Positions 46,977-54,964 of a DNA stretch of 64,000 nt are shown one piece after another. The position numbers were made by a program, and so were the translations under genes. The notes under the pieces were generated by a model that worked only from the letters and a program-made list of their open reading frames with translations, was not told where the DNA came from and ran no database searches. The first letter of the stretch is position 1; the number at the start of each line of letters is the position of its first letter. This stretch comes from Labrenzia sp. R4_2 (GTDB lineage Bacteria > Pseudomonadota > Alphaproteobacteria > Rhizobiales > Stappiaceae), in contig NZ_JAGHRJ010000002.1 in the NCBI RefSeq assembly GCF_017743865.1, positions 124,001 through 188,000 of the forward strand, given 5' to 3'.

Positions 46977-47599
46977 ACCCGCACCTCCACGATCGGAATG
47001 GCCCGGATTTCTCCGAGGCGGATGTTGGCCAGATTGGTCTGAATGATGTCCGTGTCGAACCGGCAGGGCACATCGAACTCAAAGCCCGCTGTGATCATGC
47101 CGGAGACCGGAGCCACATCAAACGTGATGATCCCGGTCGTTGAGTCTACGGACCAGCCTGACGCCTGCGGTGTCCCATCGACGGCCACAACCACCGTGCC
47201 CGCGACCGGCTTGGTGATCCTGCGGGACCAGCTGCGTCCACCGGAGGAATACGCCTTGCTGAGCCGGAAGGAGGTTGTCGTTCCATCCGCCACGCCGATT
47301 TCCTGATCCAGCAGCGTGACAGGTGTAGAAGGCCGGGACGATTTGAAATCCGACCAGTCCTTGAACCGGAAGCCTCTGAGACGGCCGCACCTCGCTTCAA
47401 AGAAGGCAATGACATCGGCGAGATGATCCGGGTGGCGAATGCCGGAGCCGACGTCATATTTGCGGCGGCTGTCGGCCCAGGGTGTGTTGCGTTCTTCAAA
47501 ACCGGACGTCAGTTCGACGATTTCCGTGCGCCGTTCCGGCCCGCCCTGCGCGCCTCTTGCTACCACGTCCGGAAACCGGATGTCGTCAAAATCAGCCAT
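46973..47599 (-). CDS. DUF2460 phage/GTA distal tail protein (gp12-like)
   Basis: A 208-residue protein of the TIGR02217/DUF2460 family, the distal tail protein (gp12) of GTA-like tails. Landmarks: 'DDIRFPDVVARGAQGGPERRTEIVELTSGFEERNTPWADSRRKYDVGSG', 'FFEARCGRLRGFRFKDWSDFKSS', and the C-terminal 'DVPCRFDTDIIQTNL'. Six bases after the tape measure gene. Confidence 0.92.
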   Translation of the reverse strand: MADFDDIRFPDVVARGAQGGPERRTEIVELTSGFEERNTPWADSRRKYDVGSGIRHPDHLADVIAFFEARCGRLRGFRFKDWSDFKSSRPSTPVTLLDQEIGVADGTTTSFRLSKAYSSGGRSWSRRITKPVAGTVVVAVDGTPQASGWSVDSTTGIITFDVAPVSGMITAGFEFDVPCRFDTDIIQTNLANIRLGEIRAIPIVEVRV

Positions 47600-47604
47600 C
47601 GGAG

Positions 47605-49563
47605 CTATCCGTTCCGGCCTCCGCGCACAGTCATCCGAGCAAACTCCCCGGCGAGCTGCGACCGGGACGCCCGGAAGCTTTGAATGTCCGGCGTGGTGAT
47701 GTTCACGATGAAGGTGTCCCCGGTTTCCCTGCCGGTACCGGCTACGCTGTCTGCCTCTCTTGCTTGGACTGTTCTCGGCGCGGGGAAAGCCGATGCCGTG
47801 ACAAGGCCGCCGGACTGATAGCCGCGCAAGGCAGAGTGCCGCAGAGCCTCCAATGCTGGAACACCGATCCTGGCGGTGGACTTTGCGTCAAAGACATATT
47901 CGTTCCGGTGCACCACCCCGGCGACCTCAGTATCGCTTCCCCTACCCGTCGAACCGCCGCTGTGAAAGGATCCGAACAGCCCGCCGAGAAAGCCACCTGC
48001 CGCGCTGAGCGTCGGCCGCGTGGATCCAAACAGTGCATTGGTGAGCGGATTGATCGCGGCAAGCTGCAGCCCGAGTTGCGAGACCTCCGAGATCAGCGAG
48101 CGCAGCGCGCCGGTCAGATCCCCGTCCGCCAGCCGCGTCACGAGCGAGCGGATCGCCGTTTCCCCGCTCCGCTGCACCGCGCTCCAGGAAGTTTCCAGCT
48201 CCTCGAGCGCCAATGTTTCCTCGGCGATTGCCCGGGCGTTTTCGCGGAGACTCGCCGCCCCCTTCTCCGAGACTTCCGTTCCCAATTCCCGGATCTGGAT
48301 TTCGGCCTCCAGCGCGGCCAGCGATTTGCGCCGCGCCGCCACTGATTGGCCGACCAGAGAGATTTCCAGCCGCAGCCGTTCCAGCGTCTGATCCTGTGTG
48401 GTAAGATAGTCCCCTAGTTGGTCGGACTTCCGGTGCGAGGATCCGGTTTTCGGTTTGGGGAGTAGCGACTGCAGCCGGTCCCGCGCGGTGCTCTCCTCAA
48501 AAATCCCGAAAGCCTGACCGATTCGAGAATTCGCGGTTTCATCGATCCGGCCGAGACTGTCAGCGGCAGAACCTACCCCATAGAGCGCCGCTTCGACTTC
48601 GCCGAGCCGGTCGACCAGCGCAAGCAACCCGGTATCGGCCGACCGAGCCTCGGTGATCAAGGCGCGGATCGCCCGCTCTGACGTGGTGTCCGGCGCGGTT
48701 TGAGCCAGCTCCAGAAGCCGGCCGATCAGCTGGTCGGCTTCCGTCTCAGCCAGCGCGAAAGTGTCTGCGGTGGTGCGCAGCTCTTGTTGAAACGCCCGGA
48801 ACAGGGCCGCATCTTCGGTCAAGGGCTCGGCCAAGGCGCTCAAGGCATTGGCCTCAATCCGGAGACTGCGCTGCACATCTTGTTCGATATCGGCAATCAG
48901 CGACAGGAGGGTCTCCCGCTGGGTTTCGAGCGCATCCGTGTCGAGCGCGAGGATTGCCGCGCTTGGCCTTGCCTGCAGCCGGTCCAGCGCCGCTTCGACT
49001 TGCGCATACCGCTCCGCCAAACCACCGATCAGCTGATCCTGGTGTTCCAGTGCCTGCGTCGCGCTGGTGTCGCTGGCGATCGCCCGGTAGAGCGCGGTAG
49101 CCGCCGCGGCGCCGCCAGCCAAGCCCACCAGCGCCAGATTGAGCGGGTTTAAGAAGCCGATCAAACCCTGTTTTAAAAGGGCCAGCGAGCCGCCGATCGT
49201 GTTGACGCCCTTGGAGCCCAGCAGGAACTGCACCTGGCTGCCCTGCTGCAGGATCGCCGTAAACAATGACTGGCCGCTTGCCACCTGAATGGCGCCATCT
49301 GAAATCTGCTGCGCCAGGATATTGACTTCATTGGCCGCCAGTTTGTTGGCGTTGGCGGCCTGCTGGCCGGCGACCTGGAATGCCGTGCCTTGTTCTCGCG
49401 CGGCGCCAAGGGAAGCCTTGGCCGCAGCCGAGAGCTTGGTGATATCGGTGGACGTTGCCTTGGCGCTCGTGCCAATCCCGGCAAGCGCCTGACGGGCCTC
49501 GCGGGCGCCGCTTTCGACACCAGAGGCATCCAGCCGGGCCAGCATCTGCAGGTTCAAGGTCAT
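47605..49563 (-). CDS. Tail tape measure protein
   Basis: A 652-residue protein, long, helical and Ala/Gln-rich, consistent with a tape measure protein that sets tail length. The N-terminal part has 'GIGTSAKATSTDITKLSAAAKASLG' and the lambda-type tape-measure patch 'LLGSKGVNTIGGSLALLKQGLIGFLNPLNLALVGLAGGAAAATALYRAI' with a hydrophobic, probably membrane-seeking, segment. Near the C-terminus 'GGFLGGLFGSFHSGGSTG' is a usual tape-measure end motif. It is separated from its normal upstream neighbour, the G/GT chaperone, by ~3.2 kb of cargo. Confidence 0.88.
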   Translation of the reverse strand: MTLNLQMLARLDASGVESGAREARQALAGIGTSAKATSTDITKLSAAAKASLGAAREQGTAFQVAGQQAANANKLAANEVNILAQQISDGAIQVASGQSLFTAILQQGSQVQFLLGSKGVNTIGGSLALLKQGLIGFLNPLNLALVGLAGGAAAATALYRAIASDTSATQALEHQDQLIGGLAERYAQVEAALDRLQARPSAAILALDTDALETQRETLLSLIADIEQDVQRSLRIEANALSALAEPLTEDAALFRAFQQELRTTADTFALAETEADQLIGRLLELAQTAPDTTSERAIRALITEARSADTGLLALVDRLGEVEAALYGVGSAADSLGRIDETANSRIGQAFGIFEESTARDRLQSLLPKPKTGSSHRKSDQLGDYLTTQDQTLERLRLEISLVGQSVAARRKSLAALEAEIQIRELGTEVSEKGAASLRENARAIAEETLALEELETSWSAVQRSGETAIRSLVTRLADGDLTGALRSLISEVSQLGLQLAAINPLTNALFGSTRPTLSAAGGFLGGLFGSFHSGGSTGRGSDTEVAGVVHRNEYVFDAKSTARIGVPALEALRHSALRGYQSGGLVTASAFPAPRTVQAREADSVAGTGRETGDTFIVNITTPDIQSFRASRSQLAGEFARMTVRGGRNG

Positions 49564-49733
49564 GCCCGCATCGTCGCGCGCGGGCGAGGGTCAACCCATC
49601 CGGGCGTGTGCGTGGGTTAAAGTGGCGGCTGTTGATTCAGGTGAAGAGCGGCCCTTCGCCGCGATACTCATCAAGGTCTGCTGCGCGGATGAAGCTGCCA
49701 TCTGGAACGCCGACTTGAACGACGGCTTTGAGT

Positions 49734-50627
49734 TCACGCTCGAAACTCTGCCAGATGTTCCCGAAACAGCCTGAGCGGCATCATTGTCCGGTACTCGCGC
49801 GGGAAGTAGATGTAGATACCCGGCGTCTCACCAATGTGTTTTTCCAGAACCGGGACAAGATCACCCCGTTCAATCTCGCCGGCACAGTAGTCCCGAAAGG
49901 TATAGATCAGACCTTGGTCCTGGAGCGCGAGATCGAGCACCGATGGCAGCGTGTTGACGATCAGAGGGCCATTAACTTGAACCGTGTAGTCGTCACCGTT
50001 TTCGACAAAGGTCCATGGCGCGATTTGTCGTGACGTCCGGAATCGGTATCGGATGCAATCATGCTCCAGCAGATCGCTGGGCGCTCTTGGTGAGCCTCGG
50101 CTTTTCAGATACCTCGGGCTTGCCAGGACAGCAAGTTTCAGCGCCGGCGTTAAACGAACCGCCACCATGTCCTGTGCAATGCGATCCCCAAGCCGGAACC
50201 CTGCGTGGAGTTCTTCACCTAAGATATCGGAGAACGCCTCAGTGAACGACATTTCCAAATCAATCTCGGGATAAGCTACGCGGAACGACCGGATCGCAGG
50301 CCCGACGTAGAGCTTGTAGACGAACTCCGGCATCGCCAAACGCAAACTTCCCCGCGCCGCATGACCGGTCGAACGCGCGCTGTCCACAGCATCGGCAAGC
50401 TGTTCGAAGGCAGGGCCTGCCCCTCGGAGCAGGGCACGTCCTGCCTCAGTCAAGCTGAGTGATCGCGTGGTACGGATGATGAGGGCCGTACCAAGTTGCT
50501 CCTCAAGGGTCTTTAATTGATGGCTGACCGTGGAGGGTTGCAAGCTCAAACGGTTTGCTGCGCCTTTGAATGAGCCCTCACGGGCAATGGCATCGAAGAT
50601 TTCCAGAGTGGCAAGCGGTAGGCGCAT
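49734..50627 (-). CDS. LysR-family transcriptional regulator (cargo)
   Basis: A 297-residue LysR regulator: winged helix-turn-helix at residues 1-60 ('LATLEIFDAIAREGSFKGAANRLSLQPSTVSHQLKTLEEQLGTALI' region) and a type-2 binding-protein-like effector domain. It is divergent from the alpha/beta hydrolase gene with a ~100-nt shared promoter region, the usual LysR arrangement, so it probably controls that operon. Not a phage structural gene; part of the cargo that interrupts the tail operon. Confidence 0.9.
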   Translation of the reverse strand: MRLPLATLEIFDAIAREGSFKGAANRLSLQPSTVSHQLKTLEEQLGTALIIRTTRSLSLTEAGRALLRGAGPAFEQLADAVDSARSTGHAARGSLRLAMPEFVYKLYVGPAIRSFRVAYPEIDLEMSFTEAFSDILGEELHAGFRLGDRIAQDMVAVRLTPALKLAVLASPRYLKSRGSPRAPSDLLEHDCIRYRFRTSRQIAPWTFVENGDDYTVQVNGPLIVNTLPSVLDLALQDQGLIYTFRDYCAGEIERGDLVPVLEKHIGETPGIYIYFPREYRTMMPLRLFREHLAEFRA

Positions 50628-50730
50628 TGTTCGATTTCATACATCATAGTTTTGCTTGGTATCTGTATTATCACCTTTCACCTGAGGAGTTAATTGTTCT
50701 CTCGAGGAAACCCGAAGGATGGAGAGAACG

Positions 50731-51624
50731 ATGAATACGATCAATCTACAGAACACACCGACGAAAGCTGGCGTTACGTCAGAAGCTGTCAGCTTTGATA
50801 GCAAAGGCGTCACACTGAAGGGCACACTCTACAAGCCAGAAGGTGCAGCAGGTGCGCTACCTGCAGCGATTGTCACAGGTGCCTGGACCACAGTGAAAGA
50901 GCAAATGCCCGGTACCTACGCCCGTGAACTGGCCGCACGCGGGATTGCAGCCTTGGCTTTCGACTTCACAGGTTGGGGTGAAAGTGGTGGCGACCGCCGG
51001 TATGTTGAAGACCCAGAGGTCAAAACTGCCGACATCAAGGCAGCGGTAGACTACCTGTCAGGCCGCGATGATATCTCCTCTTTGTCAGGTCTTGGTGTCT
51101 GCGCCTCATCCGGCTACATGGCCGCTGCTGTGGCTGATGATGATCGGCTGAGCAAAGTCGCTCTTGTTGCACCCTGGCTGCACGACCCGGCAATGGCCGA
51201 AGGCATCTATGGCGGCGCTGAAAGCGCCAAAGGGTTGATCGCAGCGAGTGAAGCTGACGACGGTGCCGTCCTCGTTGGGGCGTCTGCAACCGATGAGAAC
51301 TCCGTCATGTATCAGGCCCCATATTATACTGAAGAAGATCGCGGCCTGATCCCAGCCTATGACAACAAATTCGCGGTCGCATCGTGGAAGCCATGGCTGA
51401 CCTATGATGCGCAGGCCTCTGCTGATCGCCTGACCAAACCGATGCTTATGGTGGGCTCTCCCTCCATCGCGCTCCCTGCCGGCGCTGAAGCTTATGAGGC
51501 GCGCATGACTGCACCATTGGAGAAGGTCTGGCTTGGCGATGACGTGACCCAGTTTGATTTCTACGACCGTGTGGACGCTGTGAAAGCATCTGCGGATGCG
51601 GTTGCTGATTTCTTCGCAGGGTAA
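50731..51624 (+). CDS. Alpha/beta hydrolase (YcjY/dienelactone hydrolase-like, cargo)
   Basis: A 297-residue alpha/beta hydrolase. The oxyanion/strand region 'VTGAWTTVKEQMPGTYARELAARG', 'DFTGWGESGG', the elbow 'GLGVCASSGYMAA' and the final 'LPAGAEAYEARM' region are visible. The elbow has Cys where dienelactone hydrolases and YcjY-like proteins do (G-x-C-x-S), so the nucleophile may be Cys rather than Ser. Two starts are possible: ATG 50719, and ATG 50731 with GGAGAG upstream. Followed after 11 nt by the first NTF2-fold gene; together they look like an operon for small-molecule conversion. Confidence 0.8.
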   Translation: MNTINLQNTPTKAGVTSEAVSFDSKGVTLKGTLYKPEGAAGALPAAIVTGAWTTVKEQMPGTYARELAARGIAALAFDFTGWGESGGDRRYVEDPEVKTADIKAAVDYLSGRDDISSLSGLGVCASSGYMAAAVADDDRLSKVALVAPWLHDPAMAEGIYGGAESAKGLIAASEADDGAVLVGASATDENSVMYQAPYYTEEDRGLIPAYDNKFAVASWKPWLTYDAQASADRLTKPMLMVGSPSIALPAGAEAYEARMTAPLEKVWLGDDVTQFDFYDRVDAVKASADAVADFFAG

Positions 51625-51635
51625 GGGGAAGCCCG

Positions 51636-52106
51636 ATGTCAGTAGAAATCACTAACAGTGTTTCGCGGTTCTTCGCATCGGTGGACCGATGCGATTGGCC
51701 AGCGGTTCAAGCTCTGATGACGGAACAGTTCCATGTGGACTATTCGTCCTATGGCGGCGGCCCCGCATCAGAGGTTACGCCAGAAGGCCTGACCGGAGCA
51801 TGGGCGGGGCTCCTGCCATACTTCGACAGCGTGCACCATCAAATCGGCAATCTCATTATCGAACAAGATAGCGACAGTGCCAAGGTGCAGTGCCATGGCA
51901 TGGCCAGTCACTTCATCGCCGATCATCCCGGTGGCGACCTGCAATTTGTGGTCGGCACCTATGATCTTGAACTGAAGCGTGACGGGGGCGACTGGAAGCT
52001 GTCCTCCATGCGCTTCAACTTCAAATACGCATCAGGAAACCAAACCCTTGCAGCCGAAGCACAACGACGTGCTGCGGAAGCCAACTCGGAGACACCCAAT
52101 GCTTAA
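51636..52106 (+). CDS. SnoaL/NTF2-like protein (cargo)
   Basis: A 156-residue protein with the NTF2-like fold signature: 'VSRFFASVDRCDWPAVQALMTEQFHVDYSSYGGGPASEVTPEGLTGAWAGLLPYFDSVHHQIGNLIIE' (an initial helix pair then beta strands), and 'YDLELKRDGGDWKLSSMRFNFKY'. This is the SnoaL/steroid-isomerase-like group with a pocket for small hydrophobic molecules. Cytoplasmic, no signal peptide. Confidence 0.8.
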   Translation: MSVEITNSVSRFFASVDRCDWPAVQALMTEQFHVDYSSYGGGPASEVTPEGLTGAWAGLLPYFDSVHHQIGNLIIEQDSDSAKVQCHGMASHFIADHPGGDLQFVVGTYDLELKRDGGDWKLSSMRFNFKYASGNQTLAAEAQRRAAEANSETPNA

Positions 52107-52641
52107 ATCAACAGCTATTGCTCTCGCTGTCGTCACATTTGCAGCGCCCGCAATCGCCGAAATGTCCGACGAACAGCAGGTTCTCAATGCCATCAACAAT
52201 GTTGGCTACTTCGCGGACCAAGGCGATTGGGATCGGGTTGCCGCGCAATTCCACCCCGAAGGCGCAGTGCTGGACTATACGTCCTATGCCAATGCGTCGG
52301 CGGGCACGTCCGAGGATCTGCCGACACTGTTGCCTGCAGAGATCGTGGCCGCCTGGCAGACGGTCTTGCCCGGCTATGATCGCACACACCACCTGATAGG
52401 CACGGAAAGTGTCATCGTTGATGGAGACACTGCGAGCACAACGGCCAATATCTATGCAACCCACATCCTCGAAAACGAAGGTGAGGATACGTGGATATTC
52501 ATTGGCGACTACCAGCATGAGTTGGAGAAGACCGATGACGGTTGGAAGATCACATTCATGCGCGCCAACCTCCGGGCGCAGTTGGGGAATGAGAACCTGC
52601 CAGCACTCGCGTCCGAGCGCGTCGCCTTAGGCAACAACTAA
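52099..52641 (+). CDS. Exported SnoaL/NTF2-like protein (cargo)
   Basis: A 180-residue paralogue of the preceding protein with an added signal peptide (MLKSTAIALAVVTFAAPAIAEM), so it should be periplasmic. It retains the same blocks: 'GYFADQGDWDRVAAQFHPEGAVLDYTSYANASAG', 'LPGYDRTHHLIGTESVIV' and 'YQHELEKTDDGWKITFMRANLR'. The ATG overlaps the end of the preceding gene by eight bases. An internal duplication followed by acquisition of a signal peptide is a plausible origin. Confidence 0.8.
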   Translation: MLKSTAIALAVVTFAAPAIAEMSDEQQVLNAINNVGYFADQGDWDRVAAQFHPEGAVLDYTSYANASAGTSEDLPTLLPAEIVAAWQTVLPGYDRTHHLIGTESVIVDGDTASTTANIYATHILENEGEDTWIFIGDYQHELEKTDDGWKITFMRANLRAQLGNENLPALASERVALGNN

Positions 52642-52665
52642 AACCACCGATCAGGAGCAGGTCTC

Positions 52666-52775
52666 ATGTTGAAACGAACCACTCTTATGCTTGCCATTTC
52701 CACAAAGGGCTTCTTCCGGTCATTCGTTGCCAGCAGCACCAATTGCCGCTTAGGACCGATCTCAGCTATCTCCCC
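52666..52775 (+). pseudogene. Decapitated third cargo ORF at the cargo/phage junction
   Basis: An ATG with AGGAG eight bases upstream opens an apparent signal peptide ('MLKRTTLMLAIST'), the same style as the gene before it. After ~13 codons the reading turns into sequence with no protein character and runs antisense into the phage chaperone gene. I read this as a gene cut off by the insertion or recombination that joined the cargo to the phage. Junction estimated at 52700-52775. Confidence 0.5.
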
Positions 52776-53141
52776 TCACCCATTCAACACCTCCAGCGCC
52801 GCCGCTTCCATCTCCTTGAGTTCCCACAAGAGCCGCTGCCAGGCCCACCGGTTCCGCCCCCGGAATGCTGCTGAAGCAGCGGCATAATCGAGCCCGCACC
52901 AGATCAAGCCCGCTGGCCCTGCCACCACCCGCCACTGGGTTTCGAGCACCAGGAACGCGGTGACCGCGCGCCAGTTGGCCCGCATCACCTCGAAACTGTC
53001 GGGATCTGGGATTTGAGTCTCCGGCACAGTGAGGCCAAGGGCGGCGAAGTCGGCGGCGCTGTCCGCGTCCAGCCGGGCCGCCTGGTCCGGATCCGCAAGG
53101 CCGCGCCGGGCGAAGGCCCAGGCCCGGGCGGCCTCACTCAG
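52776..53141 (-). CDS. DUF1799-type tail assembly chaperone extension (GT part, made by -1 frameshift)
   Basis: 121 codons from CTG 53141 onward: 'LSEAARAWAFARRGLADPDQAARLDADSAADF', then 'FLVLETQWRVVAGPAGLIWCGLDYAAASAAFRGRN', which matches DUF1799, the C-terminal half of the tail chaperone pair. No good independent start exists; the only upstream ATG (53222) lies inside the G gene. The slippery heptamer at 53147-53141 (A AAA AAC, then TGA) moves ribosomes from G into this frame, giving a 232-residue G-T fusion. In lambda and many siphophages G and GT chaperone tape measure and tail assembly. Confidence 0.8.
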   Translation of the reverse strand: MSEAARAWAFARRGLADPDQAARLDADSAADFAALGLTVPETQIPDPDSFEVMRANWRAVTAFLVLETQWRVVAGPAGLIWCGLDYAAASAAFRGRNRWAWQRLLWELKEMEAAALEVLNG

Positions 53142-53473
53142 TTTTTTGCCGCTGCCTGGCCGTTGAGCGCGGTCAAATACGCACGGTAGACGCCGACGCG
53201 GAAATGGGCAAAGGGCAGGCATTGCTCCAGCGCTTCCGGGCCGAAGGGGATCTCAGTTCCCCGGGTCCCGGTCACCCCGCGCCAGTCGCGCAGGATTTCG
53301 GAGAGCAGCGCGGCCTCGCCTTCAGCCTCCAGCTCCGCCAGCCGGTCCTTGCCCACCATCAGGAACCTGGCCTCGAACGTCTGGCTGGTCACCGTGCCCG
53401 GCTGGTCCGGGTCCGGCAGGGTCACACGCACCGGCCACCAGAATTCGAAGGGCTCGCACAGGCGGAACTGCAT
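53138..53473 (-). CDS. Tail assembly chaperone G
   Basis: A 111-residue protein 'MQFRLCEPFEFWWPVRVTLPDPDQPGTV...' ending 'NGQAAAKN' at the frameshift site. Position between tail tube and tape measure, small size and the slippery heptamer immediately before the stop mark it as the G-type chaperone. 16 nt after the tail tube gene. Confidence 0.82.
   Translation of the reverse strand: MQFRLCEPFEFWWPVRVTLPDPDQPGTVTSQTFEARFLMVGKDRLAELEAEGEAALLSEILRDWRGVTGTRGTEIPFGPEALEQCLPFAHFRVGVYRAYLTALNGQAAAKN
53141..53147 (-). other. Programmed -1 ribosomal frameshift site (A AAA AAC)
   Basis: Minus-strand heptamer AAAAAAC in the frame X-XXY-YYZ (GCA AAA AAC TGA), directly before the TGA of the G chaperone. 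After a -1 slip reading continues AAA AAA CTG AGT into the DUF1799 frame. This is the textbook slippery class and the textbook location in tailed phages. Confidence 0.82.
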
Positions 53474-53489
53474 GGGATTCTCCTTGATC

Positions 53490-54413
53490 TCAGCCGATGG
53501 TGATCACGATCTCGTCGTCGCCCGTGTCGCCCAGGAACATCAGCGGCACCGTGTAATTCACGATCCGGTCGGTTTCGCCCTGGGCCGGCCGGCCGATCTG
53601 CACCTTGGGCGCGGTCAGCTCCACCGTGTGGCCCGCCGCCGAGCCATGAATGAGGCTCAACGCCCCGGTGGACTTGGCAAGGGCCGCCGCGAACCAGTCG
53701 GTGTCCGCCAAGGCTTTCGCTTCCAGAACCGCCGTTCCGGTCACCTGCCGGTCGGTCAGCTGGATCCGTTCATCGCCGATCAGAAAGCGCGGCACGATCT
53801 CCACGCCGAGATCGACAGATAGGCTTTCAGCAATCCGGCTGGCGCCGAACAGCGACAGGCTGGTCGCGGCCTTGGACACCGGCACGGGCGCCTGAAACCC
53901 GGAGAGCGTGGCCGCAGGTAAGGCGGCATCTGTGACCGTGCCCAAAAGCCCCCAAAAGGAAAACCGGAAGCGCGGGATTTGTTTGGGCGCGAACTCCAGC
54001 TGAAAGGTTCCCCGGCACCCCAGCGCCACATGGCGCACGCCGTCCTGGTTGAAATAAAGCGACAGGCTTTCCTCGCCTTCCGAGACCGGCTGATAGGCGA
54101 CCGACACGCCGGAGGTCACCGTTTCCGACAGCCCGCAGGCCCTCAGCAAGGCGCCATAGGCGGGCACGTCCCCGGCCGCGCCCGCCCCTGCGCATTCCAC
54201 CGCAAACTCCAGCCGCAGGTGATTGGTGGTGAGCTCGATGCCCTGATGGCCAAGGGTCGGCAGCAGCAAATCGCGGGAGACGTCTTCCCCGGCAAGCGGG
54301 GTCAGGGTGACATCGGTGGCCAGGATCGCATCGGCCGCGCCGGCCGGGCCGCTGTCCGTGCCGTAAGTGCTCTCGATCTTCGCCAGGATCGCCAGTTTCC
54401 GGGCCTTGCGCAT
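53490..54413 (-). CDS. Phage major tail tube protein
   Basis: A 307-residue beta-rich protein of the phage_tube_2 type: 'LAILAKIESTYGTDSGPAGAADAILATDVTLTPLAGEDVSRD' at the N-terminus and 'PLMFLGDTGDDEIVITIG' at the C-terminus. Its place before G/GT and the tape measure supports the tube assignment. Single copy, so the tail is likely of the siphovirus kind, without a sheath gene in view. Confidence 0.82.
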   Translation of the reverse strand: MRKARKLAILAKIESTYGTDSGPAGAADAILATDVTLTPLAGEDVSRDLLLPTLGHQGIELTTNHLRLEFAVECAGAGAAGDVPAYGALLRACGLSETVTSGVSVAYQPVSEGEESLSLYFNQDGVRHVALGCRGTFQLEFAPKQIPRFRFSFWGLLGTVTDAALPAATLSGFQAPVPVSKAATSLSLFGASRIAESLSVDLGVEIVPRFLIGDERIQLTDRQVTGTAVLEAKALADTDWFAAALAKSTGALSLIHGSAAGHTVELTAPKVQIGRPAQGETDRIVNYTVPLMFLGDTGDDEIVITIG

Positions 54414-54539
54414 TTATTTGTCCTTTGATTTTGGTCTTGGCGACTCGGGCGGCTTTTGAGATGCTCCCTGCTTCACCACGTCCCCTGTGTCCGGGTCTCG
54501 GATGTATCTTCCGCCTTGCCGGGGCGTGATCGCACTCAT
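54414..54539 (-). CDS. 41-residue phage protein
   Basis: Small gene between the tail terminator and the tail tube. ATG 54539 overlaps the previous stop (ATGA), and its TAA ends one base before the tail-tube ATG. The product starts 'MSAITPRQGGRYIRDPDTGD' and ends in a basic, Pro/Ser/Lys-rich tail ('PRPKSKDK'). Tight packing on both sides strongly suggests translation. Function unknown. Confidence 0.72.
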   Translation of the reverse strand: MSAITPRQGGRYIRDPDTGDVVKQGASQKPPESPRPKSKDK

Positions 54540-54964
54540 AACTGTTCCTCCAGAGTGCGGGCGCAGGAAAACCGCTCTTCGGCCCAGACCGCCCCGCCGC
54601 GCACTTTCAAGAGTTCCCCGGAGACGTGTTCCATCGGCTCTGCCGCATCGGCTGGCCGGAAGCCGATCAGCTTGCTCCGCACAAACGCCTTCAGCGCCTC
54701 GATGTCATCGGCCGCTGTGCCACCCCGTGGATCGCCGAGGTTTTCCAGAACCAGAACAACGGCAATGTCGGTTTCGAGCCGCTGCAAGATGGGGCCGGTC
54801 ATGCGTTCGTTGGCGCTGCTGACCTCTTCGGCCACCATGACAAAGGCGGCCGGGGTCCGGGTGCGGCGCTGTTGCAGGGCCGCAAGGCCCGCCGCTCCGC
54901 CGACCACCCGGAACGGCGTTCCGGCATCATCCAGCCGGTCGATGATCTCAGAAACCAGGCTCAT
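54536..54964 (-). CDS. Phage tail terminator-like protein (Gp37-like)
   Basis: A 142-residue protein: 'MSLVSEIIDRLDDAGTPFRVVGGAAGLAALQQRRTRTPAAFVMVAEEVSS', then 'ILQRLETDIAVVLVLENLGDPRGG' and 'EALKAFVRSKLIGFRP'. This pattern is that of the gp37-like tail terminator in Mu-like and related prophages, which caps the tail and joins it to the head. Overlaps the gene before by four bases. Confidence 0.75.
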   Translation of the reverse strand: MSLVSEIIDRLDDAGTPFRVVGGAAGLAALQQRRTRTPAAFVMVAEEVSSANERMTGPILQRLETDIAVVLVLENLGDPRGGTAADDIEALKAFVRSKLIGFRPADAAEPMEHVSGELLKVRGGAVWAEERFSCARTLEEQL

